Of a DNA stretch of 64,000 nt, positions 28,234 to 37,620 are shown one piece after another. The position numbers and the translations under genes were made by a program. The notes below the pieces were generated by a model. The model had not been told where the DNA came from and did no database searches. It saw only the letters and a list, made by a program, of their open reading frames with translations. Each line of letters starts with the position of its first letter. Within the stretch, counting starts at the first letter, position 1. The stretch is from CAWKAO01 sp963847665 (lineage in GTDB: Bacteria > Actinomycetota > Humimicrobiia > Humimicrobiales > Humimicrobiaceae): NCBI GenBank assembly GCA_963847665.1, contig CAWKAO010000002.1, forward strand, positions 248,001-312,000. The letters are read 5' to 3'.

Positions 28234-30141
28234 TCAACTGTTTTTAATGTGCGGTTTCATCCTGATAAGTACCTGGTCATATTCTATAGCATCTTCATTC
28301 TGAACAAGTATTTCTCTGATCTCCCCGTCATAATCGGAATCGATCTTATTTAAAAGTTTCATTGCTTCGATTATACAAAGCGTATCTCCCTTTTTTACTT
28401 TTTTGCCAGCTGTTATAAATGGGGGAGCACCAGGTTCAGAGGCACTGTAGAAAGTACCGACAATAGGAGATCTTATCGATACGAGCCCCTCCTCTCCAAT
28501 ATCAGGTTTTTTTGTATCAGAGAAGATCGTATCTTTGGCTGGACCCATATCTTTTTGCTGATCCATTTTTTTATTTATCGATATCTTCATCCCATCTATT
28601 TCAATGTTTATCCCATCTATATCGCTTGTTTCTACAAGGGTTGTGATCTCTCTGATTTTTTTAAGATCGATATCTGTGAATTTTGCATTATCTTTTTTCT
28701 CATCAAAATAATCCGGGAAAATAAGTTCCTGTACTTCAGGCTTGGACTGTAGTTTGGGTCTGGAGATGTTAGGATCGTTTTTATTTTCAAGAAATCTGAA
28801 AGTCTTTTCAGGAAAAAAAAGATAACTCAAAATGTCAACATCCCTTTTTGAAAATCCGATAATCTCATCTGCACACTGCTCAAGAGTCTTATCCTCAATG
28901 ACTTCGATAGTCTCACCTGCAGCTTCTCCAGTCCCGGAACCGGACGGGTCGCCATATGCTCTATCTGATTCTATTATCTTATCAAATACATCTTTATCGA
29001 CCTTCCGGGGTAATTTTCCATAATTTCCTGAAATGAGTTTTTTTATTTCATCAGAAGTTATTTCCCATCTATGATCTGAAATAATTGTATTAAGTATTGC
29101 CTGGCTTCCGATTATCTGGCCGACAGGTGTCGATAAGGAAGGATTGCCGATCTCATTCTTAATTTTGAAAACTTCTTCAAGCACCATGTCAATCTTATTG
29201 CTCTCCCCGATCTCGTTAAGCTGGCGGTTTATGCTTGACAGCAGCCATTTAGGTAAAAGGTTCTGGTTCTTATTACTGAATATGAATCTTGAATAAAGCA
29301 ACTCATTTCTGATCAGAGGATAAAGATTTTGTTTTGACCACTCAAAGATTTCAAGTAGTTTTATATAGTCAAGGTCTATTGTAAAGCCGGTATCCTTAAA
29401 ACTTAATATAAGCGGAAATACTGCCGGGCTAAGATCGTTATATGATGATGGTATAAAACTCAGGTCAACTCCCGAGCAACCAGCTAGACATGCATTATAA
29501 TAGTTTGAGACCTGAAGACCCCTTAAATTATAGACACTTAAAAAAACCGGTATTTTTAACTCAGCAGTAAGTTTTTTAAACAATTCCTGTGACCTTTTAG
29601 GCAGCAGTGTAGATTCAGCATCTTTTATACAAATGCTGCTGCATCCTGCATTTTCAAGTTCTTTTGAAAGGTCTAAATAAAAATCCAGGTCCTGAAAATC
29701 ATCATATATTATCGTACCCTGACAGTGACTGTTTTTTTCAGTTATGACTGAGATAGTATATTTAAAATTTTCAATGTCATTTAATGCATCAAATACTTTA
29801 AATCTTTCTATACCGCTTTTAATGCACTGTTCTATGAATTTCTTGATGACCGGTTTTGAATAAGCCTCCATACCGACAAGATTCCTTGCGCTGATCAATG
29901 CCTGTAAAACAGTCTTGGGTAACCTGCTTTTTATATCATAAGCAATCTCAAAAGGAGTCTTTCTGAAGAGATTACCAAGCATCTTTTCAAAAGCTGATCC
30001 ACCAAATACTTCGAGGCTGTCAAAATTAGCTTTTCCAAGGTTTTCTACTATTCTTGTAAACAACCTCTCGCTTATCTGCCTCTCATCTACACTCTGGAAA
30101 ATATCCCTTATCGTCATATCATTGATTTTTACTTTTTTCAT
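28234..30141 (-). CDS. Fusion of an OadA-like carboxyltransferase domain (degenerate) with an AccB-type biotin carrier
   Basis: 635 residues. Residues 1-300 resemble the OadA/pyruvate carboxylase transferase domain: DMTIRD at 8-13 and ICIKDAES with Lys173. The metal-binding H-x-H-D of the family is S-V-Y-N here (residues 202-205), and the GGQ-type loop downstream is absent. Residues ~330-455 match the conserved PYC/OADA linker. From ~485 the sequence is a full AccB: TTLVETSDIDGINIEIDGMK, then RSPIVGTFY, the thumb-containing PPFITAGKKVKKGDTL, and IIEAMKLLNKI with biotin-accepting Lys595. It is cotranscribed with accC and bioY. I infer it serves as carrier for acetyl-CoA carboxylase; oxaloacetate or methylmalonyl transfer seems unlikely. 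Confidence 0.8.
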   Translation of the reverse strand: MKKVKINDMTIRDIFQSVDERQISERLFTRIVENLGKANFDSLEVFGGSAFEKMLGNLFRKTPFEIAYDIKSRLPKTVLQALISARNLVGMEAYSKPVIKKFIEQCIKSGIERFKVFDALNDIENFKYTISVITEKNSHCQGTIIYDDFQDLDFYLDLSKELENAGCSSICIKDAESTLLPKRSQELFKKLTAELKIPVFLSVYNLRGLQVSNYYNACLAGCSGVDLSFIPSSYNDLSPAVFPLILSFKDTGFTIDLDYIKLLEIFEWSKQNLYPLIRNELLYSRFIFSNKNQNLLPKWLLSSINRQLNEIGESNKIDMVLEEVFKIKNEIGNPSLSTPVGQIIGSQAILNTIISDHRWEITSDEIKKLISGNYGKLPRKVDKDVFDKIIESDRAYGDPSGSGTGEAAGETIEVIEDKTLEQCADEIIGFSKRDVDILSYLFFPEKTFRFLENKNDPNISRPKLQSKPEVQELIFPDYFDEKKDNAKFTDIDLKKIREITTLVETSDIDGINIEIDGMKISINKKMDQQKDMGPAKDTIFSDTKKPDIGEEGLVSIRSPIVGTFYSASEPGAPPFITAGKKVKKGDTLCIIEAMKLLNKIDSDYDGEIREILVQNEDAIEYDQVLIRMKPHIKNS

Positions 30142-30199
30142 CTTTATTTTTACTTTTTGTTTTTAAAATAGAAAAAAATTGTGATTGTCTGCGGGTTTT

Positions 30200-30875
30200 T
30201 CAATTAAGTAGTTTACTATTTTTATTAATCGCTGTAATAATTATGACTTTTGCAAGGTCTATTAAAAAAAATGGCATTACCCCGATTTTTATTATATCAC
30301 GAAAAAGATTCCATGATATCAAATGTCTCCCGGCAGCATATAAATAACCTGCCAGATGGACAGATCCGACTGTATAGATCAGAAAAAGTCCCATCGAGGC
30401 AGGAAAAAAAAATAATTAGACGCCCTGAAAATACTGGTTTGTTCCTTCTGGCAATGTCTGCACTGAAAATGGAATAAAGATAACCTGTGAGCCAAGCTGC
30501 AAGGGCAAAACTTAAGATGTATCCCCCCGTCGGCCCTGCCAGCGCCGCAAATCCACTTTTAAAGCCAGCAAAGACAGGAAAACCTGATATACCGAGCAGC
30601 ACATACTCCACCTGAGCAGTAAATGCCCAGTAAGGTCCCAGCAGTATACCTGAAAGAAGGACGGTTAAAACCTGCATTGTAACCGGTACGGGTGTAAAAG
30701 GCAGGTAAATGAATGAGTTTGCGGACAACCACATCAATACTATAAAGACAAGTGTTGTAGAAAACTTCAGGAGAAAAATCTCCAATCTTTTATTCTTACT
30801 TTCTTCTCCTGAAAGCAATACTTCATCTTTTTTTATTGCTATACTTTTAAAAATACCATTATCTCCAGTATTCAT
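30200..30875 (-). CDS. bioY: Biotin transporter substrate-binding component BioY, frameshifted
   Basis: Membrane S component of the ECF biotin transporter. The first ~155 residues read well: PFTPVPVTMQVLTVLLSG, LLGPYWAFTAQVEYVLLG, FPVFAGFKSGFAALAGPTGG, YILSFALAAWLTGYL. After LIIFF the frame breaks at a run of nine A on the + strand (~30403-30411); removing one base gives FFPASMGLFLIYTVGSVHLA and continues to MPFFLIDLAKVIIITAI, the normal C-terminus. It is the first gene of bioY-fusion-accC, coherent with biotin supply. A homopolymer error is the likely cause of the break. Confidence 0.85.
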
Positions 30876-30939
30876 TTATAATGACTTCCATTCTTGTTTT
30901 TTTGGGTTTTTTAAACTGTAACCGATAATAAACTGGATC

Positions 30940-31027
30940 GTATTAAAAAAGACGCTTGCATGATTATAAAGTTTCAGATGCAAAACTAATTATGAAACCG
31001 CACAGGTGTTAGTGCGTCTTTTAATAC
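30940..31027. promoter_or_regulatory. Long imperfect inverted repeat between bioY and the acyl-CoA dehydrogenase
   Basis: The arms 30940-30955 and 31014-31027 pair over 14 bp with two extra A (GTATTAAAAAAGACGC against GCGTCTTTTAATAC). Inside are TTGCAT/ATGCAA (30956-30961, 30978-30983) and CGCAC/GTGCG pairings. Both outer edges end in T-rich runs on their own strand. It lies between divergent genes and may be a structured leader, an attenuator or a bidirectional operator; I cannot tell which. Confidence 0.5.
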
Positions 31028-31080
31028 AAATTAAGTTAAAAGATTTTATCAATTTTTTATTTTTAAATCCGGAGGAAATA

Positions 31081-32232
31081 ATGCATTATTTTTTAACAGA
31101 AGAACAGCAGATGATTGTAGATATCTGCAGGCAGATAGTGGAAGAAAGAATAATACCCGTAAGAGCCGAAATGGACGAGGAGGGGACATTCCCGGCTGAA
31201 ATAATAAAGGAAATAGGTAAAAGTGACCTGTTCAGGCTTTTTATTCCTGAAAAATATGGAGGAATGGGCACAGGTATCTTTGAAGTCTGCCTTGCCACTG
31301 AAGAACTAAGCAGGGGTGATCTCAGTGTTGCCACTACCTATGCTGCCAGCGGACTTGGTTTTATACCCATTATGGTCATGGGCACTGAAGAACAAAAAAG
31401 CAAATATCTTCCCAGCCTTGCAAGCGGGGAAAAACTTGCAGCATTTGGCCTTACAGAATCAGAAGCAGGAAGTGATGCTGGCTCGATCAGGACAAGGGCT
31501 GTTCTCAAGGGTGATAAATATATTTTGAACGGGACCAAGCAATGGATAACAAACGGCGGTGAAGCTGACATTTATACAATTTTTGCATCAACAAGCCCGG
31601 AAAAAGGTGCAAGAGGAGTAAGTGCTTTCATAGTCGAAAAAGGTACGCCAGGTTTTGATTTTGGAAAAAAGGAGAACAAGCTGGGTATAAGGGCATCAGC
31701 GACAAGGGAGCTTATATTTAATGACTGCAGTATCCCGGCAGAAAACATACTCGGTGGAGAAGGTAGAGGGTTTATTACAGCCATGAGGACATTTGACCAG
31801 TCAAGGCCTGCAGTAGGTGCTCAGGCTGTAGGGGTCGCGCAGGCTGCCCTGGAAGAAGCAGTAAATTATTCAAAAATAAGAAAACAATTTGGACAACCTA
31901 TTTCATCTTTCCAGGCGATACAGCACATGCTTGCAGATATGGCCACAGAGGTCGAGGCTGCACGAGCCCTTGTATATCATGCAGCCAGGGTCATAGACAG
32001 CGGAGAGAAGAACGTTTCGAAATTGTCAGCGATGTCCAAGCTTTTTTCTTCTGATATTGCAATGAAGGTGACCATAGACGCTATCCAGATACTTGGCGGA
32101 TATGGATATATGAAGGAATATCCTGTAGAGAAAATGATGAGGGACGCAAAGATAACGCAGATCTATGAAGGCACCAATCAGATACAAAAAAATGTTATAG
32201 CTCTTGATCTTATCAAGAGGGGAGCGGTTTGA
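31081..32232 (+). CDS. Acyl-CoA dehydrogenase
   Basis: 383 residues, the usual length of short/medium-chain enzymes. FGLTESEAGSDAGSIRTRA and KQWITNGGEADIY line the FAD site, IRKQFGQPISSFQ is the dimer-interface loop, and the catalytic Glu is in QIYEGTNQIQKN. I start at 31081, where GGAGG lies just upstream, because the family begins MHYFLTEEQQ; a longer frame reaches back to 31006. With EtfB and EtfA downstream it forms a unit for enoyl-CoA reduction or acyl-CoA oxidation. Chain length is not predictable. Confidence 0.93.
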   Translation: MHYFLTEEQQMIVDICRQIVEERIIPVRAEMDEEGTFPAEIIKEIGKSDLFRLFIPEKYGGMGTGIFEVCLATEELSRGDLSVATTYAASGLGFIPIMVMGTEEQKSKYLPSLASGEKLAAFGLTESEAGSDAGSIRTRAVLKGDKYILNGTKQWITNGGEADIYTIFASTSPEKGARGVSAFIVEKGTPGFDFGKKENKLGIRASATRELIFNDCSIPAENILGGEGRGFITAMRTFDQSRPAVGAQAVGVAQAALEEAVNYSKIRKQFGQPISSFQAIQHMLADMATEVEAARALVYHAARVIDSGEKNVSKLSAMSKLFSSDIAMKVTIDAIQILGGYGYMKEYPVEKMMRDAKITQIYEGTNQIQKNVIALDLIKRGAV

Positions 32233-32298
32233 TCATCATCAAAGAAAAAGCGATCAAAAAAGTTTTATCAATATTAAGTAACCATAAACCAGGAGCGG

Positions 32299-33114
32299 GT
32301 GATCAAAATAAAAATAATAGTATGCATAAAGCAGGTACCGGGTTCAACAGAGATCAGGATAAATCCTGAAACAAATACACTGGTCAGGGAAGGGGTAGAG
32401 ACTGTTATAAACCCTTTTGACACATATGCGGTTGAAGAGGGCATAAGACTCAGGGAACGCTTGTTAGAAGTAAAACCTGATGAAGAAGTGGAAGTGATAG
32501 CAATAACAATGGGTCCTCCCCAGGCAGAATCAATATTGAGGGAATCGATATCACTTGGAGTCGATAAAGCAGTGCTCATATCAGACAGGGCCTTTGCAGG
32601 GGCCGATACCTGGGCGACAGCTCTTACTCTCAAAAATGCAATAAATAAGTTTGAAGGCTGGAGACTGATAATACTCGGCAAGCAGACACTTGATGGTGAT
32701 ACTGGCCAGGTCGGGCCGGAGCTTGCCCACATGCTTAATATACCTTTTATTGGTTATGCAAGCAATGTCCTTGAAATAACAAGAAACAGGATGAAGATCA
32801 AAAGACTTATGGAAGACAGGTATGAGACATTTGAGATCAGGTTGCCAGCAGCAATATCAGTTGGAAAGGATATCAATCTACCGAGGGTGCCTTCACTCAG
32901 GGGAAAACTAAAAGCAAAGAATGAAGAGATACCTTTATGGGATATTAAGACCCTTGAAGTTGAGCAGGGCAAAGTCGGACTATCAGGCTCATATACTCAG
33001 GTTATCAAGATATTTACTCCCAAGCATATTTATGAGGTCCAGATGATAGAGGGCAGTCCTGAAGAACAGGTCGAAAAGATATTTGAAAAACTTAAGGAAA
33101 TGGCAGTTATCTAA
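32299..33114 (+). CDS. etfB: Electron transfer flavoprotein subunit beta
   Basis: 271 residues. IIVCIKQVPGSTEIRI, NPFDTYAVEEGIRL, GPPQAESILRESISLGVDKAVL and GKQTLDGDTGQVGPELA are typical EtfB segments that bind AMP or a second FAD. The start is GTG at 32299 with AGGAG very close upstream. It partners with the next gene and takes electrons to or from the acyl-CoA dehydrogenase just upstream. Confidence 0.93.
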   Translation: MIKIKIIVCIKQVPGSTEIRINPETNTLVREGVETVINPFDTYAVEEGIRLRERLLEVKPDEEVEVIAITMGPPQAESILRESISLGVDKAVLISDRAFAGADTWATALTLKNAINKFEGWRLIILGKQTLDGDTGQVGPELAHMLNIPFIGYASNVLEITRNRMKIKRLMEDRYETFEIRLPAAISVGKDINLPRVPSLRGKLKAKNEEIPLWDIKTLEVEQGKVGLSGSYTQVIKIFTPKHIYEVQMIEGSPEEQVEKIFEKLKEMAVI

Positions 33115-33176
33115 AAAATAAATTGAAAAGGATTATTGAAAAAAAATAAAATTGTTTCTGGAAGGAATGGTAACAG

Positions 33177-34466
33177 TTGGAAATAAAAATCGATGAATCT
33201 ACATGCACTGGTTGTTCATTATGCAAAAACGTGTGCATGTATGATGCTATAGAAATAGTGAACGGCAAAGCAAGTATAAATGAGAATTGCGTGTTTTGCG
33301 GAGCATGCATCGATGCATGCAAATTTGATTCCATAGAGATAACAGGTCCGGAAGAAGAGAAAAAAGACTTCTCGCAATATAAGGGGATCATGGTCTTTCT
33401 TGAACAGCATGAAGGCAAAATCGCCGATGTGGGTTTTGAGCTTTTAAGTGAAGGTCGGAAGCTTGCTGAAAACCTGCAGACAGAATTATCTGGCATATTG
33501 ATAGGATATGGCCTGAAAAACTCTATTAAAAGTGTTTTTGATTATGGTGCTGACAGGCTCTACATTTCCGACAATGAGATATTTAAAAATAATATCGATG
33601 ATATATTTGCGAAAGTGCTCGTGCAGGCTATCCAAAAATATAAACCTGATATTTTTCTTGCAGGTGCCACAAGCTTTGGGCGAAGCCTTGTCCCAAAAGT
33701 CGCTGCCATAATAAAGACGGGTCTCACTGCTGATTGTACCTCTCTTTCTATTGACAGAGAAAAAAAGATATTACTTCAGACAAGGCCAACTTTCGGAGGC
33801 AATATCCTCGCCACTATAATAACAAGAAATTCAAGGCCTCAGATGGCTACTGTCAGGCCACATGTAATGGAAAACCGGCCGATTGAAAATCCAGGCAGCA
33901 AAGATTCAGGAAATGAAGACAAAAGTGATCCATACAAGATATATCATGACAGAATAGAGATCATTGAACCTGATGCAAGCAAATATAAATCTGTCTATAA
34001 ATTATTATCTGAGGAAAAAGAGATCGGCCAGAGCATAAATCTTACTGATTATGATGTTATAGTATCGGGTGGAAGAGGAATGGGTGGTCCGGAAAACTTT
34101 TCTCTCATAAAAGAATTGGCTGATAGCCTGGGCGGTGTGGTCGGTGCTTCAAGGGCAGCAGTAGATTCAAACTGGATATCTTATCCCCACCAGGTGGGGC
34201 AGACTGGAAAAACTGTAAATCCAAAGATATATATAGCATGTGGCATTTCGGGTGCAATACAGCACCTTGCAGGCATGCAGACATCGGATGTAATAATTGC
34301 CATCAACAAGGATCCTGACGCCCCTATATTTAAGATTGCAAATTATGGCATAGTCGGGGATCTGTTTGAGATCATACCAAAGCTGATAAAGAGGGTAAAA
34401 AGCGACAAAGGGCCCGATGGTTTAGCTGATCATAAAGGATTTTATCAGTATATTATAATTTTCTGA
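33177..34466 (+). CDS. etfA: Electron transfer flavoprotein subunit alpha with N-terminal 2x[4Fe-4S] ferredoxin domain
   Basis: 429 residues. Residues 1-60 hold two ferredoxin motifs, CTGCSLCKNVCMYD and CVFCGACIDACKFD, each with four cysteines. The EtfA alpha/beta domain follows, with the FAD-binding C-terminus SGGRGMGGPENFSLIKELA, GASRAAVDSNW, PHQVGQTGKTVNPKIYIACG and the tail NKDPDAPIFKIANYGIVGDL. This fusion resembles CarE of the caffeyl-CoA reductase complex, where it supports electron bifurcation to ferredoxin. The start is TTG at 33177. Bifurcation here is an inference. Confidence 0.93.
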   Translation: MEIKIDESTCTGCSLCKNVCMYDAIEIVNGKASINENCVFCGACIDACKFDSIEITGPEEEKKDFSQYKGIMVFLEQHEGKIADVGFELLSEGRKLAENLQTELSGILIGYGLKNSIKSVFDYGADRLYISDNEIFKNNIDDIFAKVLVQAIQKYKPDIFLAGATSFGRSLVPKVAAIIKTGLTADCTSLSIDREKKILLQTRPTFGGNILATIITRNSRPQMATVRPHVMENRPIENPGSKDSGNEDKSDPYKIYHDRIEIIEPDASKYKSVYKLLSEEKEIGQSINLTDYDVIVSGGRGMGGPENFSLIKELADSLGGVVGASRAAVDSNWISYPHQVGQTGKTVNPKIYIACGISGAIQHLAGMQTSDVIIAINKDPDAPIFKIANYGIVGDLFEIIPKLIKRVKSDKGPDGLADHKGFYQYIIIF

Positions 34467-34519
34467 TACAATATAACTGTTAATTAATGCGTTGATCATT
34501 TATTTACGGAGGCAATCAA

Positions 34520-34849
34520 ATGGCATTTTCTGAAATCGCTCTAAAAGAAGATATACCGGCCGGCACAATGAAACCTTTTACCTTTAATGGAAAAGAGATA
34601 CTTGTCATAAACTTAGAGGATACCTATTATGCAATAGATAGGAAATGCACCCATCTTGGAGGTGACCTCTTTAAAGGGAAGCTGGAAGGCAAGACAATCA
34701 CATGCCCGAGGCATGGCTCACAGTTTGATGTCACCACCGGAGACAATTTAAGGGGCCCAAAAATAGGGTTCCTGAAACTAAAGACCGTTGACCTGCCAGT
34801 TTATGAAGTCGTGGTTGAAGGAAGCAGCATTAAGATCAGGGAAGACTAA
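34520..34849 (+). CDS. Rieske [2Fe-2S] ferredoxin
   Basis: 109 residues. The cluster ligands are in CTHLGGDL and CPRHGSQFDVTTG (C-x-H and C-x-x-H). It is a soluble Rieske protein of the dioxygenase-ferredoxin or NirD kind, with no membrane anchor. It follows etfA by 53 bases and may donate electrons in the same system. Its 3' end overlaps the convergent gene by four bases. Confidence 0.88.
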   Translation: MAFSEIALKEDIPAGTMKPFTFNGKEILVINLEDTYYAIDRKCTHLGGDLFKGKLEGKTITCPRHGSQFDVTTGDNLRGPKIGFLKLKTVDLPVYEVVVEGSSIKIRED

Positions 34850-35490
34850 GCAGACTGCATAAGCCAGATCTCTGTATTCTCTGGGAGTCCATCCTTGGCC
34901 ACAAGTACAGAATGACCTTTTTTTATATAGGCAGAAAAATCTGAGAGAAATCTGTCTACAGTATCTACCTGCAATTTAGAGTCTGTTTCTTTATAATGCA
35001 TGGGTATTGCAACAGCAGGTTTTATTCTTTTTATAATATCTACAGCTGTATTAGCATCTATAGTATAGGTCCCGCCGACCGGCAGCATTAAGATATCTAC
35101 ATCTTCAAGTTTTATAAATAACTCTTCACCTGGGACATGTCCCAGGTCTCCCATATGAGCGAATGTTATGCTGTCTACTTTGAATTTAAAGATAATATTT
35201 TGACCCCGCAACTCTCCCTGGTTTGTATCATGATGGGTCAAAATACCTTCGAATTCTATGCCTTTTTCTACACTTTGGGCAGGAGTATCCAGAACTACAG
35301 GATCCCCACTTATAATGGAAACATTGGAGTGGTCAAAATGGTCATGTGATACAAACACAATGTCTGCCGATACTTCTGGCAATCTTGATTTGATCTGTTC
35401 ATTATATGGATCTGTCGCTATTTTCACCCCTGCAGCCGACATTATCTCAAACATTGAATGTCCATGGTAAGTGATCCTTACACCTTCCAT
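34846..35490 (-). CDS. UPF0173-type metal-dependent hydrolase (metallo-beta-lactamase fold)
   Basis: 214 residues. RITYHGHSMFEI, the zinc motif VSHDHFDHSNV, THHDTNQGE, FAHMGDLGH and the late His in IPMHYKETD match the UPF0173/YtkL family of small beta-lactamase-fold hydrolases. The substrate is unknown. It is oriented against the electron-transfer genes and is separated from the PfkB gene by a 104-base divergent gap. Confidence 0.88.
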   Translation of the reverse strand: MEGVRITYHGHSMFEIMSAAGVKIATDPYNEQIKSRLPEVSADIVFVSHDHFDHSNVSIISGDPVVLDTPAQSVEKGIEFEGILTHHDTNQGELRGQNIIFKFKVDSITFAHMGDLGHVPGEELFIKLEDVDILMLPVGGTYTIDANTAVDIIKRIKPAVAIPMHYKETDSKLQVDTVDRFLSDFSAYIKKGHSVLVAKDGLPENTEIWLMQSA

Positions 35491-35594
35491 CTCAACCTCC
35501 AGACTGATAGAATAATTATTTTTTTGGGTTATTTATAAAAGCAATATATAATATTAATGCTTTTTTATAATAACATTATGAAAGAAAAATATAA

Positions 35595-36596
35595 ATGAAT
35601 GATACAATTTATGACGTAATAACAGTAGGTTCAAACACAATAGATTCTTTTGTTTATACCGACAGGGTCGAATCTATGAGTATGAGGACAGTGTCTTCTG
35701 AATCCAAATTTATCTGTTACCCCCTTGGTTCAAAATTAAGGATAAACGAACTGGATTTTTACACCGGTGGAGGCGGCACCAATACGGCGGTCTGTTTTGC
35801 AAGGCTTGGTTTTAAAACAGGATATGCCGGAAAACTTGGTGATGATATAAACGGGAAGACCATACTTGAAGAGCTTAAAAAAGAGAATGTGGATTTCCTT
35901 GGGAAAGTAAGCAGGGAGCACAAGACAGGCTTTTCAATAGTACTGGACAGCATTGAGAGGAACAGGACCATATTGACTCATCGGGGAGCAAATGATTTTC
36001 TTAAACCGGAAGAACTTGATATCCTGGGCTTTAAAACAAAATGGTTTCATTTTTCAGCAATGGTAAAGGGTTCATACGCTACACTTGAACAGATATCGGA
36101 ATATGCAAAAGACAACAGGATAAATATTTGTTTCAATCCAAATAATTACCTCTGTGAGAGAGGTACCGGATTTTTAAAAAAAATACTGAGCAATACAAAA
36201 ATACTTATCTTAAACGATGAAGAAGCTTCACTGCTTGTAAAAAACGGCTCAATAAAAAGCAAGCTCTCCAGCCTTAAGGAATATGGGCCGGAAATAGTAA
36301 TAATAACAGATGGGGTAAAACCGATATATTGTATTGATGGAAAAGATATGTTTTATACTGTTTATCCGCTTGACATAGAGATAGTCGAGACAACCGGTGC
36401 TGGAGACAGTTTTTCTTCTTCTTTCCTTGCAGGTTTCATAAGGACAGCTGATGTTACTTTTGCATTAAGACTTGCCATAACCAACTCGCACTCTGTACTT
36501 CGTCATAAAGGTGCAAAAAATATACTGCTTGATTATGAACAGGCGAAAGCAGAGATGACAAAAAGCCCTGTCCGTATAGATGAAGGACTGATGTAA
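35595..36596 (+). CDS. PfkB-family carbohydrate kinase
   Basis: 333 residues. DFYTGGGGTNTAVCFARLG is the N-terminal PfkB signature and ETTGAGDSFSSSFLAGFI the C-terminal one with the catalytic Asp. NDEEASLLVKNG and VIITDGVKPIYC are conserved supporting segments. It phosphorylates a sugar or nucleoside; the exact substrate is not readable. The next gene, a polyol-type dehydrogenase, starts two bases after its stop, which suggests a shared sugar pathway. Confidence 0.88.
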   Translation: MNDTIYDVITVGSNTIDSFVYTDRVESMSMRTVSSESKFICYPLGSKLRINELDFYTGGGGTNTAVCFARLGFKTGYAGKLGDDINGKTILEELKKENVDFLGKVSREHKTGFSIVLDSIERNRTILTHRGANDFLKPEELDILGFKTKWFHFSAMVKGSYATLEQISEYAKDNRINICFNPNNYLCERGTGFLKKILSNTKILILNDEEASLLVKNGSIKSKLSSLKEYGPEIVIITDGVKPIYCIDGKDMFYTVYPLDIEIVETTGAGDSFSSSFLAGFIRTADVTFALRLAITNSHSVLRHKGAKNILLDYEQAKAEMTKSPVRIDEGLM

Positions 36597-36597
36597 A

Positions 36598-37620
36598 ATG
36601 CAGCAGGCCATAATGCCCGGACCGGGCAAAATAGAATTTAAAGAGATCAAAAAACCTGAACCTGCCAGTGATGAAATATTAATAAAAATATTAAAAATCG
36701 GAATATGCGGTTCTGACATTCATGTTTATTACGGTAAACATCCTTATACTTCATATCCTATTGTACAGGGACATGAGGTATCCGGAATTGTGGAAAAGAC
36801 CGGCCCTGATGTAATTGGTTTTCAGGTAGGAGACATTGTCACTATCATGCCCCAGATCGTGTGTGGAGAGTGCTATTGCTGTAAAAATGGGATGTACAAT
36901 ATATGTGATGATCTAAAAGTAATGGGTTTTCAAACGAATGGTGCCGCTCAGGAATACTTTGTGGTAAAACAGGACTGGGCCATAAAACTTCCCAAAAATA
37001 TTTCACCTGATGAAGGAGCGTTAATAGAGCCTCTGGCGGTAGCGGTCCATGCTAATAAAAAAGCAGGAGAAGTAAAAGGGAAAAATATCATTGTGCTGGG
37101 GGCAGGGACCATAGGAAACCTCACGGCTCAGACCGCAAAAGCATTTGGCGCAAAAAAAGTGATAATAACTGATATCAATGATTACAGACTCGGAATTGCA
37201 AAAAAATGTGGTATTGATGCTACCCTGAATCCTGAGAGGCAGGATCTGGGAGAAGCTATAACCAGGGAATTTGGCATTTCAAGAGCTGATATCATTTTTG
37301 AGTGTGTCGGTAGCGAGAAGACCCTGACAACGGCTGTCACAAATGCCAGAAAGGGAAGTCTTATAATAATAGTAGGCGTTTTCAGTTCCAGGCCCGAGGT
37401 AGATATGGGCCTCGTTCAGGACAGGGAGCTTACAATATCAGGCACGCTTATGTATCGCAGGGAAGATTTTATAGATGCGATTGAGTTTGTTTCAGGAGGA
37501 AAAATATTATTAAAGAAGATCATCTCTGATGAGTTTTCATTTAAGGATTATATAAAAGCATATCAGTATATTGAAAATAATAGGAAAAAGGTGATGAAGG
37601 TGTTGGTTTCCCTTCAGTAG
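36598..37620 (+). CDS. Zinc-dependent alcohol/polyol dehydrogenase, MDR family
   Basis: 340 residues. Catalytic zinc ligands are in GICGSDIHVYYG and QGHEVSGIVEK; the structural zinc site is CGECYCCKNGMYNIC; the Rossmann loop is VLGAGTIGNLTAQ. It resembles sorbitol and threonine dehydrogenases. A Leu-Glu-Pro (IEPLAVAVHA) segment is typical. It is translationally linked to the PfkB kinase. Its 3' end overlaps birA by seven bases, tail to tail. Confidence 0.88.
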   Translation: MQQAIMPGPGKIEFKEIKKPEPASDEILIKILKIGICGSDIHVYYGKHPYTSYPIVQGHEVSGIVEKTGPDVIGFQVGDIVTIMPQIVCGECYCCKNGMYNICDDLKVMGFQTNGAAQEYFVVKQDWAIKLPKNISPDEGALIEPLAVAVHANKKAGEVKGKNIIVLGAGTIGNLTAQTAKAFGAKKVIITDINDYRLGIAKKCGIDATLNPERQDLGEAITREFGISRADIIFECVGSEKTLTTAVTNARKGSLIIIVGVFSSRPEVDMGLVQDRELTISGTLMYRREDFIDAIEFVSGGKILLKKIISDEFSFKDYIKAYQYIENNRKKVMKVLVSLQ

